A stretch of DNA of 64,000 nt from Legionella quinlivanii (GCF_003265995.1 NZ_MVJN01000008.1:160896-224895), one strand, 5' to 3'. Positions 1-8,810 are shown, counted from the first letter of the stretch. Made by a program: numbers and translations. The notes: generated from the letters alone by a model not told the origin.

Positions 1-689
1 TCTGCCTTACGCTGATTTTTTTGATGGACAAGGGCCCCTTGAACCAACGACTCAACATCAATTTGATTAATTAAAATACATATCTTGGCAGCTAAAATAG
101 CTGAAATTAAAGATTTCTCATGGGAGTCTGTCGTTGCAAAAGAAATCTGTTGTTCAGCAACCGCATTACTCACCTGGGGTGTTGGAGCGGGCAACATTTT
201 TTTCTTTTTTGACTTCTTATGACTATCTTCTAACATCAGAGAGGCGCTAACAGATGGTTCAATAGCCAGGCCCTTCTGTGTAAAACTCTCAATTTTTAGA
301 GGTTCATAGGCAGGCAACTGATATGAAATACCTAATTTATCTTTCTTAATCTCATCGTAACTAATAACTACTTCTGCATCCGGGTTTAGTAGACGGCTGA
401 GTATACAATGGGTTAGATTATATGCGATAAACTCTTGCATATTGAGGCTAGAATTTGAAAGGTATATGCCTGCTTTTTTAAATCCTTTCTCTATTTTAGG
501 TGCTAAATCATTAAGCGCTTTTTTATAAAACTGGTTGCGATTAAAATCATAGCCAAATACATCGTTTGGATTCCAGTGATCTAAGTCATAAGATTTATGT
601 TTAAAAAGTGCCAAACCTTTTTCTTGTATGTTATCTAAGCAGAGCTCAGCAATTTCTCGCGAAATTGTTCCTGACATTACGTTTCCCAT
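1..689 (-). CDS. Unidentified protein, N-terminal part (gene runs off the left edge)
   Basis: An open frame of about 229 codons runs leftward from an ATG at 689 and is still open at base 1, so the C-terminus lies outside the window. A good ribosome site (AAGAAGG at 695-701) sits 5 nt before this ATG; a second in-frame ATG is at 677. The product starts MGNVMSGTISREIAE and is hydrophilic, with a lysine run (KKSKKKK) about 165 residues in and no signal peptide or membrane segment. I recognise no family. It lies outside the integrative element, so it is host chromosome. An effector or a regulatory protein are both possible; nothing in the sequence decides. Confidence 0.7.
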   Translation of the reverse strand, partial: MGNVMSGTISREIAELCLDNIQEKGLALFKHKSYDLDHWNPNDVFGYDFNRNQFYKKALNDLAPKIEKGFKKAGIYLSNSSLNMQEFIAYNLTHCILSRLLNPDAEVVISYDEIKKDKLGISYQLPAYEPLKIESFTQKGLAIEPSVSASLMLEDSHKKSKKKKMLPAPTPQVSNAVAEQQISFATTDSHEKSLISAILAAKICILINQIDVESLVQGALVHQKNQRKA

Positions 690-947
690 ATATACCTTCT
701 TAATAGTAAATAATGAAATGTGTAGCGAAAGCATTTTATCATAATCCGCCTGGAATGAACAATTAATGACCAGTGAATATTAATTTAATCGATTGAAAAT
801 GTAATTCATTCAGCGTTGAGCCTATAGCTTAGAAGTTTTTGAAATAAACGAAAAAGTTTTAGTGCCTAAACAAGAGGCTCGTGATTTTGAAAGTGTAGCC
901 AAGAATTTTTATTTTGGAAGGATGACTCGTTATAACCCTTACTGGGG

Positions 948-993
948 TTGGTCGGGACGGAAGGATTTGAACCTTCGACCACTAGCACCCCAT
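948..993 (-). repeat. Left attachment site (tRNA-Pro 3' half)
   Basis: These 46 bases are identical to 18826-18871, the 3' half of tRNA-Pro. The match stops exactly in the anticodon loop (after CCCCAT on the plus strand). It is not a functional tRNA because the 5' half is missing. It marks the left junction of the integrative element. The rest of the gap 690-1163 holds A+T-rich sequence, the palindrome at 1023 and the integrase arm-type repeat at 1123. Confidence 0.93.
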
Positions 994-1018
994 TCTTAAA
1001 AAGACCGTTTTCAAACGG

Positions 1019-1036
1019 TATCATTTGATATCAAAT
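1019..1036. promoter_or_regulatory. Palindromic candidate operator before the integrase
   Basis: The perfect palindrome ATTTGATATCAAAT (1023-1036), preceded by ATC, lies about 130 bp upstream of the integrase start. A closely similar block (ATCATTTGCTATCAAA, 9318-9333) and a further ATTTGATATCAAT (9424-9436) precede the replication-like gene at 9472. The shared site suggests one element-encoded regulator acting on both genes; this is inference from sequence alone. Confidence 0.45.
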
Positions 1037-1122
1037 AGTAAAACTAACTCATTGTATTTTATATATTTTCACCATGTGCTATACTTCAAAAAATATCAAA
1101 CGATTTCATGTGAGATCTCACG

Positions 1123-1146
1123 AAAGTACACCTAGAAGTACACCTA
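1123..1146 (+). repeat. Left arm-type integrase binding repeat
   Basis: Two tandem copies of the motif AGTACACCTA, 12 bp apart, lie 130 bp inside the left attachment site. The same 24-base block with one change (C for T) occurs in the same orientation at 18735-18758, 68 bp inside the right attachment site. Paired repeats flanking both att cores are what arm-type sites of tyrosine integrases look like. It overlaps the untranslated leader of the integrase gene and argues that the integrase does not start upstream at 1074. Confidence 0.65.
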
Positions 1147-1163
1147 ATTTTTTGCAAGGTGCA

Positions 1164-2378
1164 ATGATGGAAAGACAATTTACAGACGCCTATATTCGAT
1201 CGCTAAAACCAAGATCTGCTCGCTACGAAGAGTTCAGAGATGGCGGTTTTGGCATCCGTGTCACCCCCAAAGGGCTAAAGACATTTCTTTATCGTTACAG
1301 AATCAACGGCCAAAGACATTTCATAACCATAGGTCACTACCCTGCTATAAGTTTATCGGAGGCGAAGAAACGTTTTATCGACTTAAGCGACATGCGTCAT
1401 GGAGAAGTGAATCCCAAAGAACATATTGAAGAGCAAAAACAGAAAGACCAAAGCACGGTAAAAAATCTGATACTCCACTGGTACGCCAACTACATTGAAA
1501 AGCACCGCGCTCAACCGCTGCAAATCTGGCAACACATCAAGGTGGATATTATTCCCCTGTTGGGCAATAAAAAACTCGAACATTTAAAAACTCGTGAGAT
1601 CACCCAAGCCCTAGATAAAATTGTAGGCCGTGGCTCACCTGTTCATGCCAATAAAGTACTAAGCACACTAAAGCAAGCCTTTAACTACGCAGTAAGCCGA
1701 GGCGAAATGCTGCTTAACCCTGCCATGACCATACGTGCCAGAGACATAGGCGGCATAGAAAAACCCAGAGAACGCTATTTAACCCTAGATGAAGTAAAAA
1801 CACTATGGCAATTCCTCGACAGCGAAGAACACGGAACCTCCTTCCAGATCAGAGCAGCCCTAAAAATCATCCTGTTAACAGGTGTTAGAACAGGAGAAAT
1901 CCGAGTAGCCAAATGGTCAGAATTCGATTTTGAAAACTCCTTGTGGACTATCCCAGCCGAAAATACCAAAACCAACATTGTCATGAGAATCCACCTCACA
2001 GAAATGACCAAAAAAGTATTGAGAGAACTCAAAGCTCACAGCAATTCAGAATACGTCATTACAGGCGCAGACGGCCAAAGCATTTTATCCGACCGAGCTA
2101 TGCCAAGAGCAGTAATCAGAATACAATCACGAGTCGGCATCCCCCACTGGACAGCCCACGACTTAAGACGAACCTTTGCAACCCAGCTTGGTGAGGCTTT
2201 GCATGTTGATCCGGTGGTAATTGAGAAATGCCTTGGACATAAAATGCCGAAAATCATGGCCACTTATAACAAGAATGAAATGTTGCCTCAAAGAAAAGAG
2301 GCATTGGAACGATGGAGCCAACACCTTGAATATTTATCTCAAGACAATGTAGTACCAATTTTACTGAATAAGTACTAA
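1164..2378 (+). CDS. P4-type tyrosine recombinase (integrase of the element)
   Basis: This is the site-specific integrase that most likely inserts and excises the element at tRNA-Pro. From the ATG at 1164 it has 404 residues. Residues 1-90 form the DUF4102 arm-binding domain (typical FGIRVTPKGLKTF stretch), the middle is the core-binding domain, and the catalytic domain shows R242 in LTGVRTGE, K269, H332-x-x-R335 in HDLRRTFA, H359 in LGHK and nucleophile Y368. The start is chosen because AAGG at 1156-1159 precedes ATGATG at 1164/1167; an upstream start at 1074 would run through the arm-type repeat. It stands alone just inside the left end, at the end of the element away from the intact tRNA, reading inward. 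Confidence 0.93.
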   Translation: MMERQFTDAYIRSLKPRSARYEEFRDGGFGIRVTPKGLKTFLYRYRINGQRHFITIGHYPAISLSEAKKRFIDLSDMRHGEVNPKEHIEEQKQKDQSTVKNLILHWYANYIEKHRAQPLQIWQHIKVDIIPLLGNKKLEHLKTREITQALDKIVGRGSPVHANKVLSTLKQAFNYAVSRGEMLLNPAMTIRARDIGGIEKPRERYLTLDEVKTLWQFLDSEEHGTSFQIRAALKIILLTGVRTGEIRVAKWSEFDFENSLWTIPAENTKTNIVMRIHLTEMTKKVLRELKAHSNSEYVITGADGQSILSDRAMPRAVIRIQSRVGIPHWTAHDLRRTFATQLGEALHVDPVVIEKCLGHKMPKIMATYNKNEMLPQRKEALERWSQHLEYLSQDNVVPILLNKY

Positions 2379-2505
2379 CACGGTTTATTTCTCAGTAGGT
2401 GACGTATTGTCACCTACTGAGATCTATCAATTTTTAAAGTACGAATTAAAAACGAAGATCATCCAAAGGATGGGGACAAATAATCCCTAGCCATACACTA
2501 GAAAT

Positions 2506-2534
2506 TTGAATTAGTGCAACTATAGTGGTACAAT
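2506..2534 (+). promoter_or_regulatory. Candidate promoter of the toxin-antitoxin operon
   Basis: TTGAAT (2506-2511) and TACAAT (2529-2534) are separated by 17 nt and end 4 nt before the toxin ATG at 2539. A second -10-like TATAAT overlaps the start codon itself. If this promoter is used, the toxin mRNA would have almost no leader, which would lower toxin translation compared with the antitoxin, which has a strong ribosome site. The gap 2379-2505 shows nothing else. Confidence 0.4.
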
Positions 2535-2538
2535 TATA

Positions 2539-2928
2539 ATGAATAGAGATATTGAATATATCGCCTATCAAGGTGAGAAATTTACGATTGAATGGTACTT
2601 TGATGAAAAAAAGCATAGCCAATCTCAAGAATACTATTGCTCTTTGACTAAAGACGAACGTATTCAGTTGTTAAAGCTCTTAAAGAGAATGGGTGATGCT
2701 GGTGTCATTCACGATAAAACTAAGTTTAGAAATGAAGGAGACAAAATTTACGCCTTCAAACCTAAGCCAGATAGATTTTTATGTTTCTTTTTTGAAGACA
2801 GAAAAATAATTTTAACTAATGCCTTCAGAAAGAAGCAGGATAAGTTACCTTTAACCGAAAAGGAAAAAGCCTTGAAGGTTATGGATCAATATACCAGTAG
2901 AGTAAAAAGAGGTGATTATTATGACTAA
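2539..2928 (+). CDS. RelE/HigB-like (Gp49 type) toxin
   Basis: This is the toxin of a type II pair, probably an mRNA-cutting enzyme of the RelE/HigB fold. The 129-residue product carries the family block IYAFKPKPDRFLCFFF (about residues 70-85) followed by KIILTNAFRKKQDKLP, typical of phage-derived Gp49-like and HigB proteins, and a basic C-terminus. The toxin comes first and overlaps the antitoxin by 8 bases, which is the HigBA gene order. No clear ribosome site precedes its ATG. The molecular target cannot be told from sequence. Confidence 0.8.
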   Translation: MNRDIEYIAYQGEKFTIEWYFDEKKHSQSQEYYCSLTKDERIQLLKLLKRMGDAGVIHDKTKFRNEGDKIYAFKPKPDRFLCFFFEDRKIILTNAFRKKQDKLPLTEKEKALKVMDQYTSRVKRGDYYD

Positions 2929-3217
2929 GAAACATTTATCTACTTTTGAACGAGAAATGCAAGACCCTCTTTTTCGCGAACAATTTGAAAAAGAATATGA
3001 TGAATTTCTATTATCTGAAATCATCAAAGCACTTATGAAGAATGGTAAAATGACTGTGCGAAAACTAGCCGAAAAAGTAGGACTGTCCCCAACTGTAATT
3101 CAAAAAATTCGTTCCGGCGAACAAGAAGATGTAAAACTTAGTAACTTTCTCAACATCTCTCACACTTGCGGTTTTAAAGTAGTTTTAGAAAAAGGTGATG
3201 ACAAGTATTACCTATAA
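2921..3217 (+). CDS. XRE/HTH antitoxin of the toxin-antitoxin pair
   Basis: This 98-residue protein should neutralise the upstream toxin and repress the operon. Residues from about 45 to 75 form a helix-turn-helix (MTVRKLAEKVGLSPTVIQKI then RSGEQEDVKLSNF), as in HigA-type antitoxins. I chose ATG 2921, preceded by AGAGG at 2908-2912; a GTG at 2912 is also in frame. It overlaps the toxin stop, so the two are translationally coupled. A hairpin about 90 bp downstream may end the transcript. Confidence 0.85.
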   Translation: MTKKHLSTFEREMQDPLFREQFEKEYDEFLLSEIIKALMKNGKMTVRKLAEKVGLSPTVIQKIRSGEQEDVKLSNFLNISHTCGFKVVLEKGDDKYYL

Positions 3218-3304
3218 CACACTGACTGAGCAGATGTTTCCAGTTTGTAAACATTTAAAAATAAAACATAGTAGTAACTTTTCATACACAGCAATCAAAA
3301 AATA

Positions 3305-3329
3305 CATATGTTCCAAAATGGAACATATG
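3305..3329 (+). terminator. Hairpin after the toxin-antitoxin operon
   Basis: A perfect 11-bp inverted repeat (CATATGTTCCA / TGGAACATATG) with a 3-nt loop is followed by CTCTTTT. It may be a weak intrinsic terminator or a regulator site. The remainder of the gap 3218-3537 is very A+T-rich; an overlapping 70-codon frame at 3195-3407 has no ribosome site and is not credible. Confidence 0.45.
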
Positions 3330-3537
3330 CTCTTTTATAAAAAGGTAATTCAAAATGCTGGTTCGCGTAAATTATTTATTTGGCGTTTGCCAAGTATAAA
3401 AAAATAAATAAGTAATAAAACAAATAAAAAAAGTAATAATATCAGAAATAAATTATTTAAAAGCTATATAAATCAATTAATTAAATTTAATTAAACTCTT
3501 TATAAAAAGTATAAAAAGATGAAGCAACAAGTAATAA

Positions 3538-6312
3538 CTATGATTTTAAACGCACTGCTGTAGAGAGCACCCGAAGAATTGTATCTAAAACAACATCAAG
3601 CCGTTTACTAACATCTTCGGCGAGAAAACGCAAAACCATATATCCATGCTCCTGAAGTAACAAATCCTTGCGCCTGTCAGTACGATAGGCTTCTTTGGAT
3701 GAAAGATGCTGAACCCCATCAATTTCAATAGCAACCCTCGCATCAAGGCAAATCAGATCCACTTCCATCCCACCTAGTCCGTCAAATGGGATAGTTAGCA
3801 CATGATTTAATTGAAATCTCCCTTTGGTTTCCGGTAATGTTTCCAAACGACAAAACAAGAAAGCCTCAATGAGGCTACGAGCGCGATCAATTTGATCAGA
3901 CTCCAACATCGCAACATCCGAGAATAATTGCGCTAATGAATTATCAATACCATCTGAAACCAAACGTCTAATGGTACTGCCATAATCATTTTTCCAAAGG
4001 GGTTCAACAGGTAGAACAACGTCCGATGGCCATCCTGGATAAGCACTTGCAGGTTGTATTATTTTATAGCCAACAGATTCATAAGCACTAGATCTTCGTT
4101 GGAACATACGCTCTAGCATAGGCACAGCGAAATCAGCATAATCATATACATGTACTTCCTTTTTTGTATCATGTAATCGATGCAGGCGACCAACATATTG
4201 TGCAATCGTTCCTTTCCAGGAAATAGGTAATGTCAAAAACAAAGTATCTAATCGCGCATCATCAAATCCTTCACCAACAAATCTCCCTGTTGCAAGTACA
4301 ACACGCTCTTCGTTTAATGGGATAGATGTTAACTGCGAAACAGCTTGTTTCATTTCTTTAGCGCCGAGGCCACCTTTCAGCACAATTAAATGATGAACTT
4401 CTGAGCTTAATTGCTGATGAAGGATATCAAGATGTTCATTTCGTTCCGTTAAAATAATAGGCGAACGTCCTTTTTTAACGGCATGAATCACATCATTACA
4501 AATCATTTGATTGCGATAATCATCATGCATTAATTCTTCATATAAATCCTGAAATTGAATGCGCAAGTTTTCATGGATTTGCTTGTAAGGACGAAAACTT
4601 GTTGGACGCACAAAAACATAATGTTCAAAAGGTCTAACAATGGCTTGTGCTTTAGCATCCACTCGATGAAGAATAGGACCACAGCGCATCATAATAATAG
4701 GATGACGACCATCTTTACGAACAAGCGTGGCTGATAATCCTGTAATAAATTTAGCTTTGACTTGCCGAATTATATCGTCAAAACTTACTGACGGGATATG
4801 GTGGCATTCATCGACAATTACATAACCATATTGAGAAATCATACCCTCAATGTCAGTATGCTTGGTGAGACTTTGAATCAGGGCAATATCAATAAATCCT
4901 GTAATTTTCTTTCCCCCCCCACCAAAGCGGCCAATTTTTTTAGCAGGAAGCCCAAGAAAGGTTTGTAATCGCTCTACCCATTGATCTTGCAGTTGTTTCG
5001 TATGAACTACTATTAAGGTGTTAGTTTTTCTCTTGGCAATCATCCAGGCAGCAACAACTGTTTTACCGAATGCCGTCGTTGCAGACAGTACACCAATATC
5101 TGATTTAATTAATGCATCCACGGCAATTTGTTGTTCAGGTCTAAGCTCACCACAAAATTGAATATCTAATGGCTCACCCGCAAACAATTCTTCTTGGATG
5201 GTGTATTTAATTTTTAGCTCACGCAGCAATTTCGTAATATCATCAAAACATCCCCGAGGTAGCCCAATATGGTGCGAGTAATCACGAGCACACCCAATGA
5301 TACGAGGCTTTTCATAGACTGGTAATCGCATAGCTTGAGCTTTATAGAAATCAGGATTTTGAAAGGCAGCAATACGAATCAGTCTATTTAATAATGGCGA
5401 TGGCAATGATTCCTTTTCAATAAAAATCTCATTACTGATGACCAAGTGTATCTTTTTTGGTAATGTATCAATGATTGGCAATGGTACTGGTGGTTTCCAA
5501 GGCGTTCTATTTTCTTCTTCAGTAATTTCTAATCGAATACCAACAACACGTCCTTTAGTCTCTGCCTCATTTACTAATTGTTCTATTTCAAAACGAGTTA
5601 TTTTCTTAATACCTGCAAGATAAGCCCATTGATCTTCAATAATTTGTAATTGTTCATCAATAAATACACTATTACCGGTATGTCGTGCTGCTTTTTGTAG
5701 AGGTAAAGCAATTAGGTTGCCAAAACCACCTCGGGGTAGAGTATCTTGATTGGGAAAAAATCGATCGTATGAATCCAAGCCAACTTCAGGATTAGACTCC
5801 ATGGCCTCTGTTAAAATTGAAGCACCTAATTTTCTTGCTAGTGCTGCGGGGATTGATTCCTCAAAAAACAGCCAAACATGTGCGCCATTACCAGAGCGAG
5901 AACGCTCAAGTACTGCTGGCAAGTTTTTTTGATGACAGGTTTTCAAAAAAGCAACAGCATCCTGCTCCCAAGTTGCTTTGTCAAAATCAGCTGCAAGAAA
6001 ATAACAGGTTTCATCCAATAACATAGGATAAATACCCATCACAAAATCCTGGCCTTTATTGTCATATCCTTGCAAATGCCAATATATAACCTCATCGTCT
6101 ATGGGAATGAATTGTCGATGTTGGCAATCCATGCACTTGATGCGTGGTTTTTGGCAGACATTTCTAACCCATTCATTTTTACAAGCAGGCGCATATCCAG
6201 ATTTATGTGTTTTTCTATTTTGAAACCGGCGAGGATAGACATCAGAACGCCCTCGAAAGAGAGATTGAAATAATGCGATTTTTTCTGCGGTTGAAGAATG
6301 TTGGGTAATCAT
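3538..6312 (-). CDS. TOTE conflict system protein: primase-helicase-nuclease in one chain
   Basis: The 924-residue product joins three enzymes. Residues about 40-235 hold a CxxC-type zinc cluster (C44, C53, C60, C63) and an archaeo-eukaryotic primase domain of the TOTE type, with acidic D109/D111 in AADFD and H145 in GAHVWLFF. Residues about 390-730 are a superfamily 2 helicase: motif I ATTAFGKT (411-418), DECH (501-504), GLSATL (525-530) and QYVGRLHR (705-712). Residues about 835-915 are a DUF559-like PD-(D/E)xK nuclease, with D852, E863, D865 and the basic end DRRKDLL...GYMVLRF. TOTE systems are predicted anti-invader modules. Here all parts sit in one gene read alone, on the strand opposite to its neighbours. 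Confidence 0.88.
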   Translation of the reverse strand: MITQHSSTAEKIALFQSLFRGRSDVYPRRFQNRKTHKSGYAPACKNEWVRNVCQKPRIKCMDCQHRQFIPIDDEVIYWHLQGYDNKGQDFVMGIYPMLLDETCYFLAADFDKATWEQDAVAFLKTCHQKNLPAVLERSRSGNGAHVWLFFEESIPAALARKLGASILTEAMESNPEVGLDSYDRFFPNQDTLPRGGFGNLIALPLQKAARHTGNSVFIDEQLQIIEDQWAYLAGIKKITRFEIEQLVNEAETKGRVVGIRLEITEEENRTPWKPPVPLPIIDTLPKKIHLVISNEIFIEKESLPSPLLNRLIRIAAFQNPDFYKAQAMRLPVYEKPRIIGCARDYSHHIGLPRGCFDDITKLLRELKIKYTIQEELFAGEPLDIQFCGELRPEQQIAVDALIKSDIGVLSATTAFGKTVVAAWMIAKRKTNTLIVVHTKQLQDQWVERLQTFLGLPAKKIGRFGGGGKKITGFIDIALIQSLTKHTDIEGMISQYGYVIVDECHHIPSVSFDDIIRQVKAKFITGLSATLVRKDGRHPIIMMRCGPILHRVDAKAQAIVRPFEHYVFVRPTSFRPYKQIHENLRIQFQDLYEELMHDDYRNQMICNDVIHAVKKGRSPIILTERNEHLDILHQQLSSEVHHLIVLKGGLGAKEMKQAVSQLTSIPLNEERVVLATGRFVGEGFDDARLDTLFLTLPISWKGTIAQYVGRLHRLHDTKKEVHVYDYADFAVPMLERMFQRRSSAYESVGYKIIQPASAYPGWPSDVVLPVEPLWKNDYGSTIRRLVSDGIDNSLAQLFSDVAMLESDQIDRARSLIEAFLFCRLETLPETKGRFQLNHVLTIPFDGLGGMEVDLICLDARVAIEIDGVQHLSSKEAYRTDRRKDLLLQEHGYMVLRFLAEDVSKRLDVVLDTILRVLSTAVRLKS

Positions 6313-6472
6313 AAATATCAGCTGGTTGGAAGCTGGTTAAGTATACCTTATAATTGGCATAAAGAATAAAAGTCATCCTTAAAGAAGAGCTAGTGACATT
6401 TTGCCACAAAAGTATGTTCTTTATCGTTTTACCTCTAATTTTATTCAAATCGAAAATTTATCACCCAAAACA

Positions 6473-6500
6473 TTGTTGTTTGTTTTGTGCATGCTATAAT
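6473..6500 (+). promoter_or_regulatory. Promoter of the abiE operon
   Basis: TTGTTG (6473-6478) and TATAAT (6495-6500) are 16 nt apart, and TGC directly before the -10 makes it an extended -10 box. It lies about 120 bp upstream of the AbiEi start, in the gap 6313-6618. It is the clearest promoter in the element. Confidence 0.6.
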
Positions 6501-6577
6501 ATTAAAAAGCACTTTTTTATATAAATTATAAATAAATGTTATATATCATATGGATATAAAATAAATTAAATAATTTG

Positions 6578-6609
6578 ATGTAATGTTTTTTATATAAAAT
6601 ATATTACAT
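6578..6609. promoter_or_regulatory. Inverted repeat before AbiEi, candidate operator
   Basis: ATGTAAT (6578-6584) and ATTACAT (6603-6609) form a perfect 7-bp inverted repeat with an 18-nt spacer ending 9 nt before the AbiEi start. AbiEi antitoxins are known to bind inverted repeats in their own promoter region, so this is a plausible autoregulatory site. Confidence 0.4.
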
Positions 6610-6618
6610 AGGCTAATC

Positions 6619-7218
6619 ATGAAATCGACGAGCGACAGCATTTTAAGGCGAATCAGAGCGAAACAACGCGGTTGGGTTTTCACGCCTAAAGATTTTCTTG
6701 ATATAGCGCCTCGCAATACAGTAGGTGTGACTTTACACAGGCTGGTTGAAAAAGGTGTTATCAGGAAAATTGGGCATGGGATATATGATTTTCCTGTCAA
6801 ACATTCAAAACTCGGAACTTTATCAGCAAACCCAGATGCAATAGCAAGAGCGATTGCATCAAAAAAAGGTGATACTATTCAACCCGGTGGTGCTCAATTA
6901 GCTAATCAGCTTGGCTTTGATGATCAAGTATCAGCTACCCCGTCTTATATTGTTTCTGGTATCTCCCGACAAAAAACCATAGCGAACTATCCAATAAAAT
7001 TTAGTCATTCAAAATTTATGAATAATATACCTTTAAATCCCAATGTGATTAAGGTACTTAATGCATTAAACCATATTGGAAAGAATCATATTACTGAAGA
7101 CATGGTGCAGAAAAGTAAACAAATATTGTCGCAAAGAGATAAAGCCCAACTAAAAAAAATATTAAATCAGCTACCAGACTGGATGATTTACGTTGTTTTA
7201 AAAATCATAGGAAAATGA
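6619..7218 (+). CDS. AbiEi-family antitoxin / autorepressor
   Basis: The 199-residue protein is the antitoxin half of an AbiE (type IV) pair. Residues 1-60 are the winged helix (FTPKDFLDIA, NTVGVTLHRLVEKGVIRKIGHG), which reads DNA. The rest (GDTIQPGGAQLANQLGF and on) matches the DUF6088/AbiEi C-terminal part needed for antitoxicity. Its stop TGA overlaps the first ATG of the toxin gene. An extended -10 promoter and an inverted repeat lie just upstream, in line with autorepression known for this family. Confidence 0.88.
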   Translation: MKSTSDSILRRIRAKQRGWVFTPKDFLDIAPRNTVGVTLHRLVEKGVIRKIGHGIYDFPVKHSKLGTLSANPDAIARAIASKKGDTIQPGGAQLANQLGFDDQVSATPSYIVSGISRQKTIANYPIKFSHSKFMNNIPLNPNVIKVLNALNHIGKNHITEDMVQKSKQILSQRDKAQLKKILNQLPDWMIYVVLKIIGK

Positions 7219-8258
7219 TAATGCAAGATCTATTGGAATTTAGCCCTAAAGAGCGCCAACAAGCTTTTGAAGAAGCCACTGCTCGTTCCACAACAATTAA
7301 GAACCCAATTATAATTGAGAAGGATTTTTGGGTATGCTGGACTCTAGATCATATTTTCTCTAATAAAGACCTATCTCCTCATGTGATTTTTAAAGGAGGG
7401 ACTTCACTTTCAAAATGTTACAACATCATTGACCGCTTTTCAGAAGATATTGATTTAACGTTCAGCAAAGAATATATGGGCATAGACGATGAAAATGATC
7501 CTGCAAGTTGTAATTCACGAAAACAGAGAGATAAGCGGCTTGAAGAGTTGAGCAAGACAGTCAAAAACAAAATTAGCGGGGAGATTAAGCCCATATTACA
7601 AACTGAATTTAGCAAGAGTCTTTCCGAATATGTTGATGATTCTGAGTGGCGATTGGAGCCAGATGAACATGATGAGCAAAGTCTGATATTTCATTACCCC
7701 AATAGCGTTCCTAAAAAAGATAATGAATATATTCAATCAGCCATAAAGCTGGAGTTTGGTGCCCAAGGGGGTATAAGTCCGTGTGAAAATAAAAGTGTTA
7801 CTTCTTATTGTCATCAGCTACTACCCGAACTTAGAGGCAAAGCGCCAGAAGTTACTGTCCGTACTTTATTAGCTAAACGAACTTACTGGGAAAAGATCAC
7901 GTTACTACACGCGGAATACCACCGTTCTCCAGATAAATTACTTCCTTATCGACTCTTTCGACATTATTACGATATTGTTATGTTAGATCACAAAAATCTA
8001 ACCCAAGAAGCATTAGAAGATATTGCATTGCTAGAAGACGTTAGAAAGAATATATCAATTTATTTCCCTGCAAAATGGGCGAATTATGATAAAGGAGTCA
8101 TTGGTTCATTGCGTCTATATCCTAATAAACTATTTATAGAGCAATTAAAAGCAGATCATAGCAAGATGGTTGATATGTTCTTTGGTAAAACCCCCGATTT
8201 TGATGAAACCTTAGAACACATAAAACGAATTGAGAAAATGGTTAACAAAACCGAGTAG
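7215..8258 (+). CDS. AbiEii-family nucleotidyltransferase toxin
   Basis: The 347-residue protein is the toxin of the AbiE pair. It carries the nucleotidyltransferase signature of the DNA polymerase beta type: GGTSLSK at 61-67 and SEDIDL at 76-81, the latter with the metal-binding acidic pair. Homologues in this family modify tRNA and stop growth on phage infection; the substrate here is not known. The first ATG (7215) overlaps the antitoxin stop; a second ATG at 7221 has better spacing from AGGA at 7209-7212, so either may be used. Length and motifs are complete, so it looks functional. Confidence 0.9.
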   Translation: MIMQDLLEFSPKERQQAFEEATARSTTIKNPIIIEKDFWVCWTLDHIFSNKDLSPHVIFKGGTSLSKCYNIIDRFSEDIDLTFSKEYMGIDDENDPASCNSRKQRDKRLEELSKTVKNKISGEIKPILQTEFSKSLSEYVDDSEWRLEPDEHDEQSLIFHYPNSVPKKDNEYIQSAIKLEFGAQGGISPCENKSVTSYCHQLLPELRGKAPEVTVRTLLAKRTYWEKITLLHAEYHRSPDKLLPYRLFRHYYDIVMLDHKNLTQEALEDIALLEDVRKNISIYFPAKWANYDKGVIGSLRLYPNKLFIEQLKADHSKMVDMFFGKTPDFDETLEHIKRIEKMVNKTE

Positions 8259-8302
8259 TATAAAATAAGAAAGGAATATCCTCTAAAAAAGAAGGAAATA
8301 CC

Positions 8303-8665
8303 ATGAATACTAAAGTTGAACCCATACTCCTCTACGAAGGACTTGGTTTTCCTATTGAATTAGAAAATGTAGAAATGATTAATATCAATAACGAATGGCA
8401 TCCCCAAATTGATGTCCGCTACGTGGCTGATGAAATAATCAAAAAATTGGCTACCCAAGCAGAAAGATTAACTGGTAATCAAGTTAAATTCATTCGTACT
8501 TATTTTTCCATGCCTCTACGTGAGTTTGGTGAAACCGTGGTTCATGAACCGCACACCGATGTCAGCGAATGGGAAAAATGTGGGGATGAAAAAACCAGTA
8601 TGAATGAAAATACTGAGCAAGTGTTACGGATTTACATTATCGAACAAACACAGACCAAAACCTAA
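8303..8665 (+). CDS. Small protein with C-terminal helix-turn-helix-like segment
   Basis: The 120-residue product has an N-terminal region of no known family and a C-terminal stretch KFIRTYFSMPLREFGET followed by VSEWEKCGDEKTSMNENTEQ, which resembles the helix-turn-helix found in many antitoxins and small regulators. A ribosome site (AAGGAAA at 8293-8299) precedes ATG 8303. It begins 44 bp after AbiEii and may be read in the same transcript. No toxin gene follows it, so whether it is an orphan antitoxin or a regulator of the element is open. Confidence 0.7.
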   Translation: MNTKVEPILLYEGLGFPIELENVEMININNEWHPQIDVRYVADEIIKKLATQAERLTGNQVKFIRTYFSMPLREFGETVVHEPHTDVSEWEKCGDEKTSMNENTEQVLRIYIIEQTQTKT

Positions 8666-8810
8666 GTTGAACAAAAGAATTTCCATTCAAACTTCAAAAG
8701 AAGCCAAATATTTGTGAATACCGAATGCAAAAAGCCCAAGCCGATTCAATTAATTCATTGCGTATAACTGCTCCCCCCAATCTAAATTTATTTAAAATTT
8801 ATCTTCCATC

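Noticed and set aside
948..993. A tRNA-Pro gene at the left end
   Set aside because: Only the 3' half is present; no D-arm or acceptor 5' strand precedes it, so it is an attachment-site remnant.
1074..1163. N-terminal extension of the integrase
   Set aside because: It has no ribosome site and would translate through the arm-type repeat; the family start is at 1164 or 1167.
3195..3407. 70-codon frame after the antitoxin
   Set aside because: It overlaps the antitoxin, lacks a ribosome site, runs through a hairpin and has A+T-driven composition.
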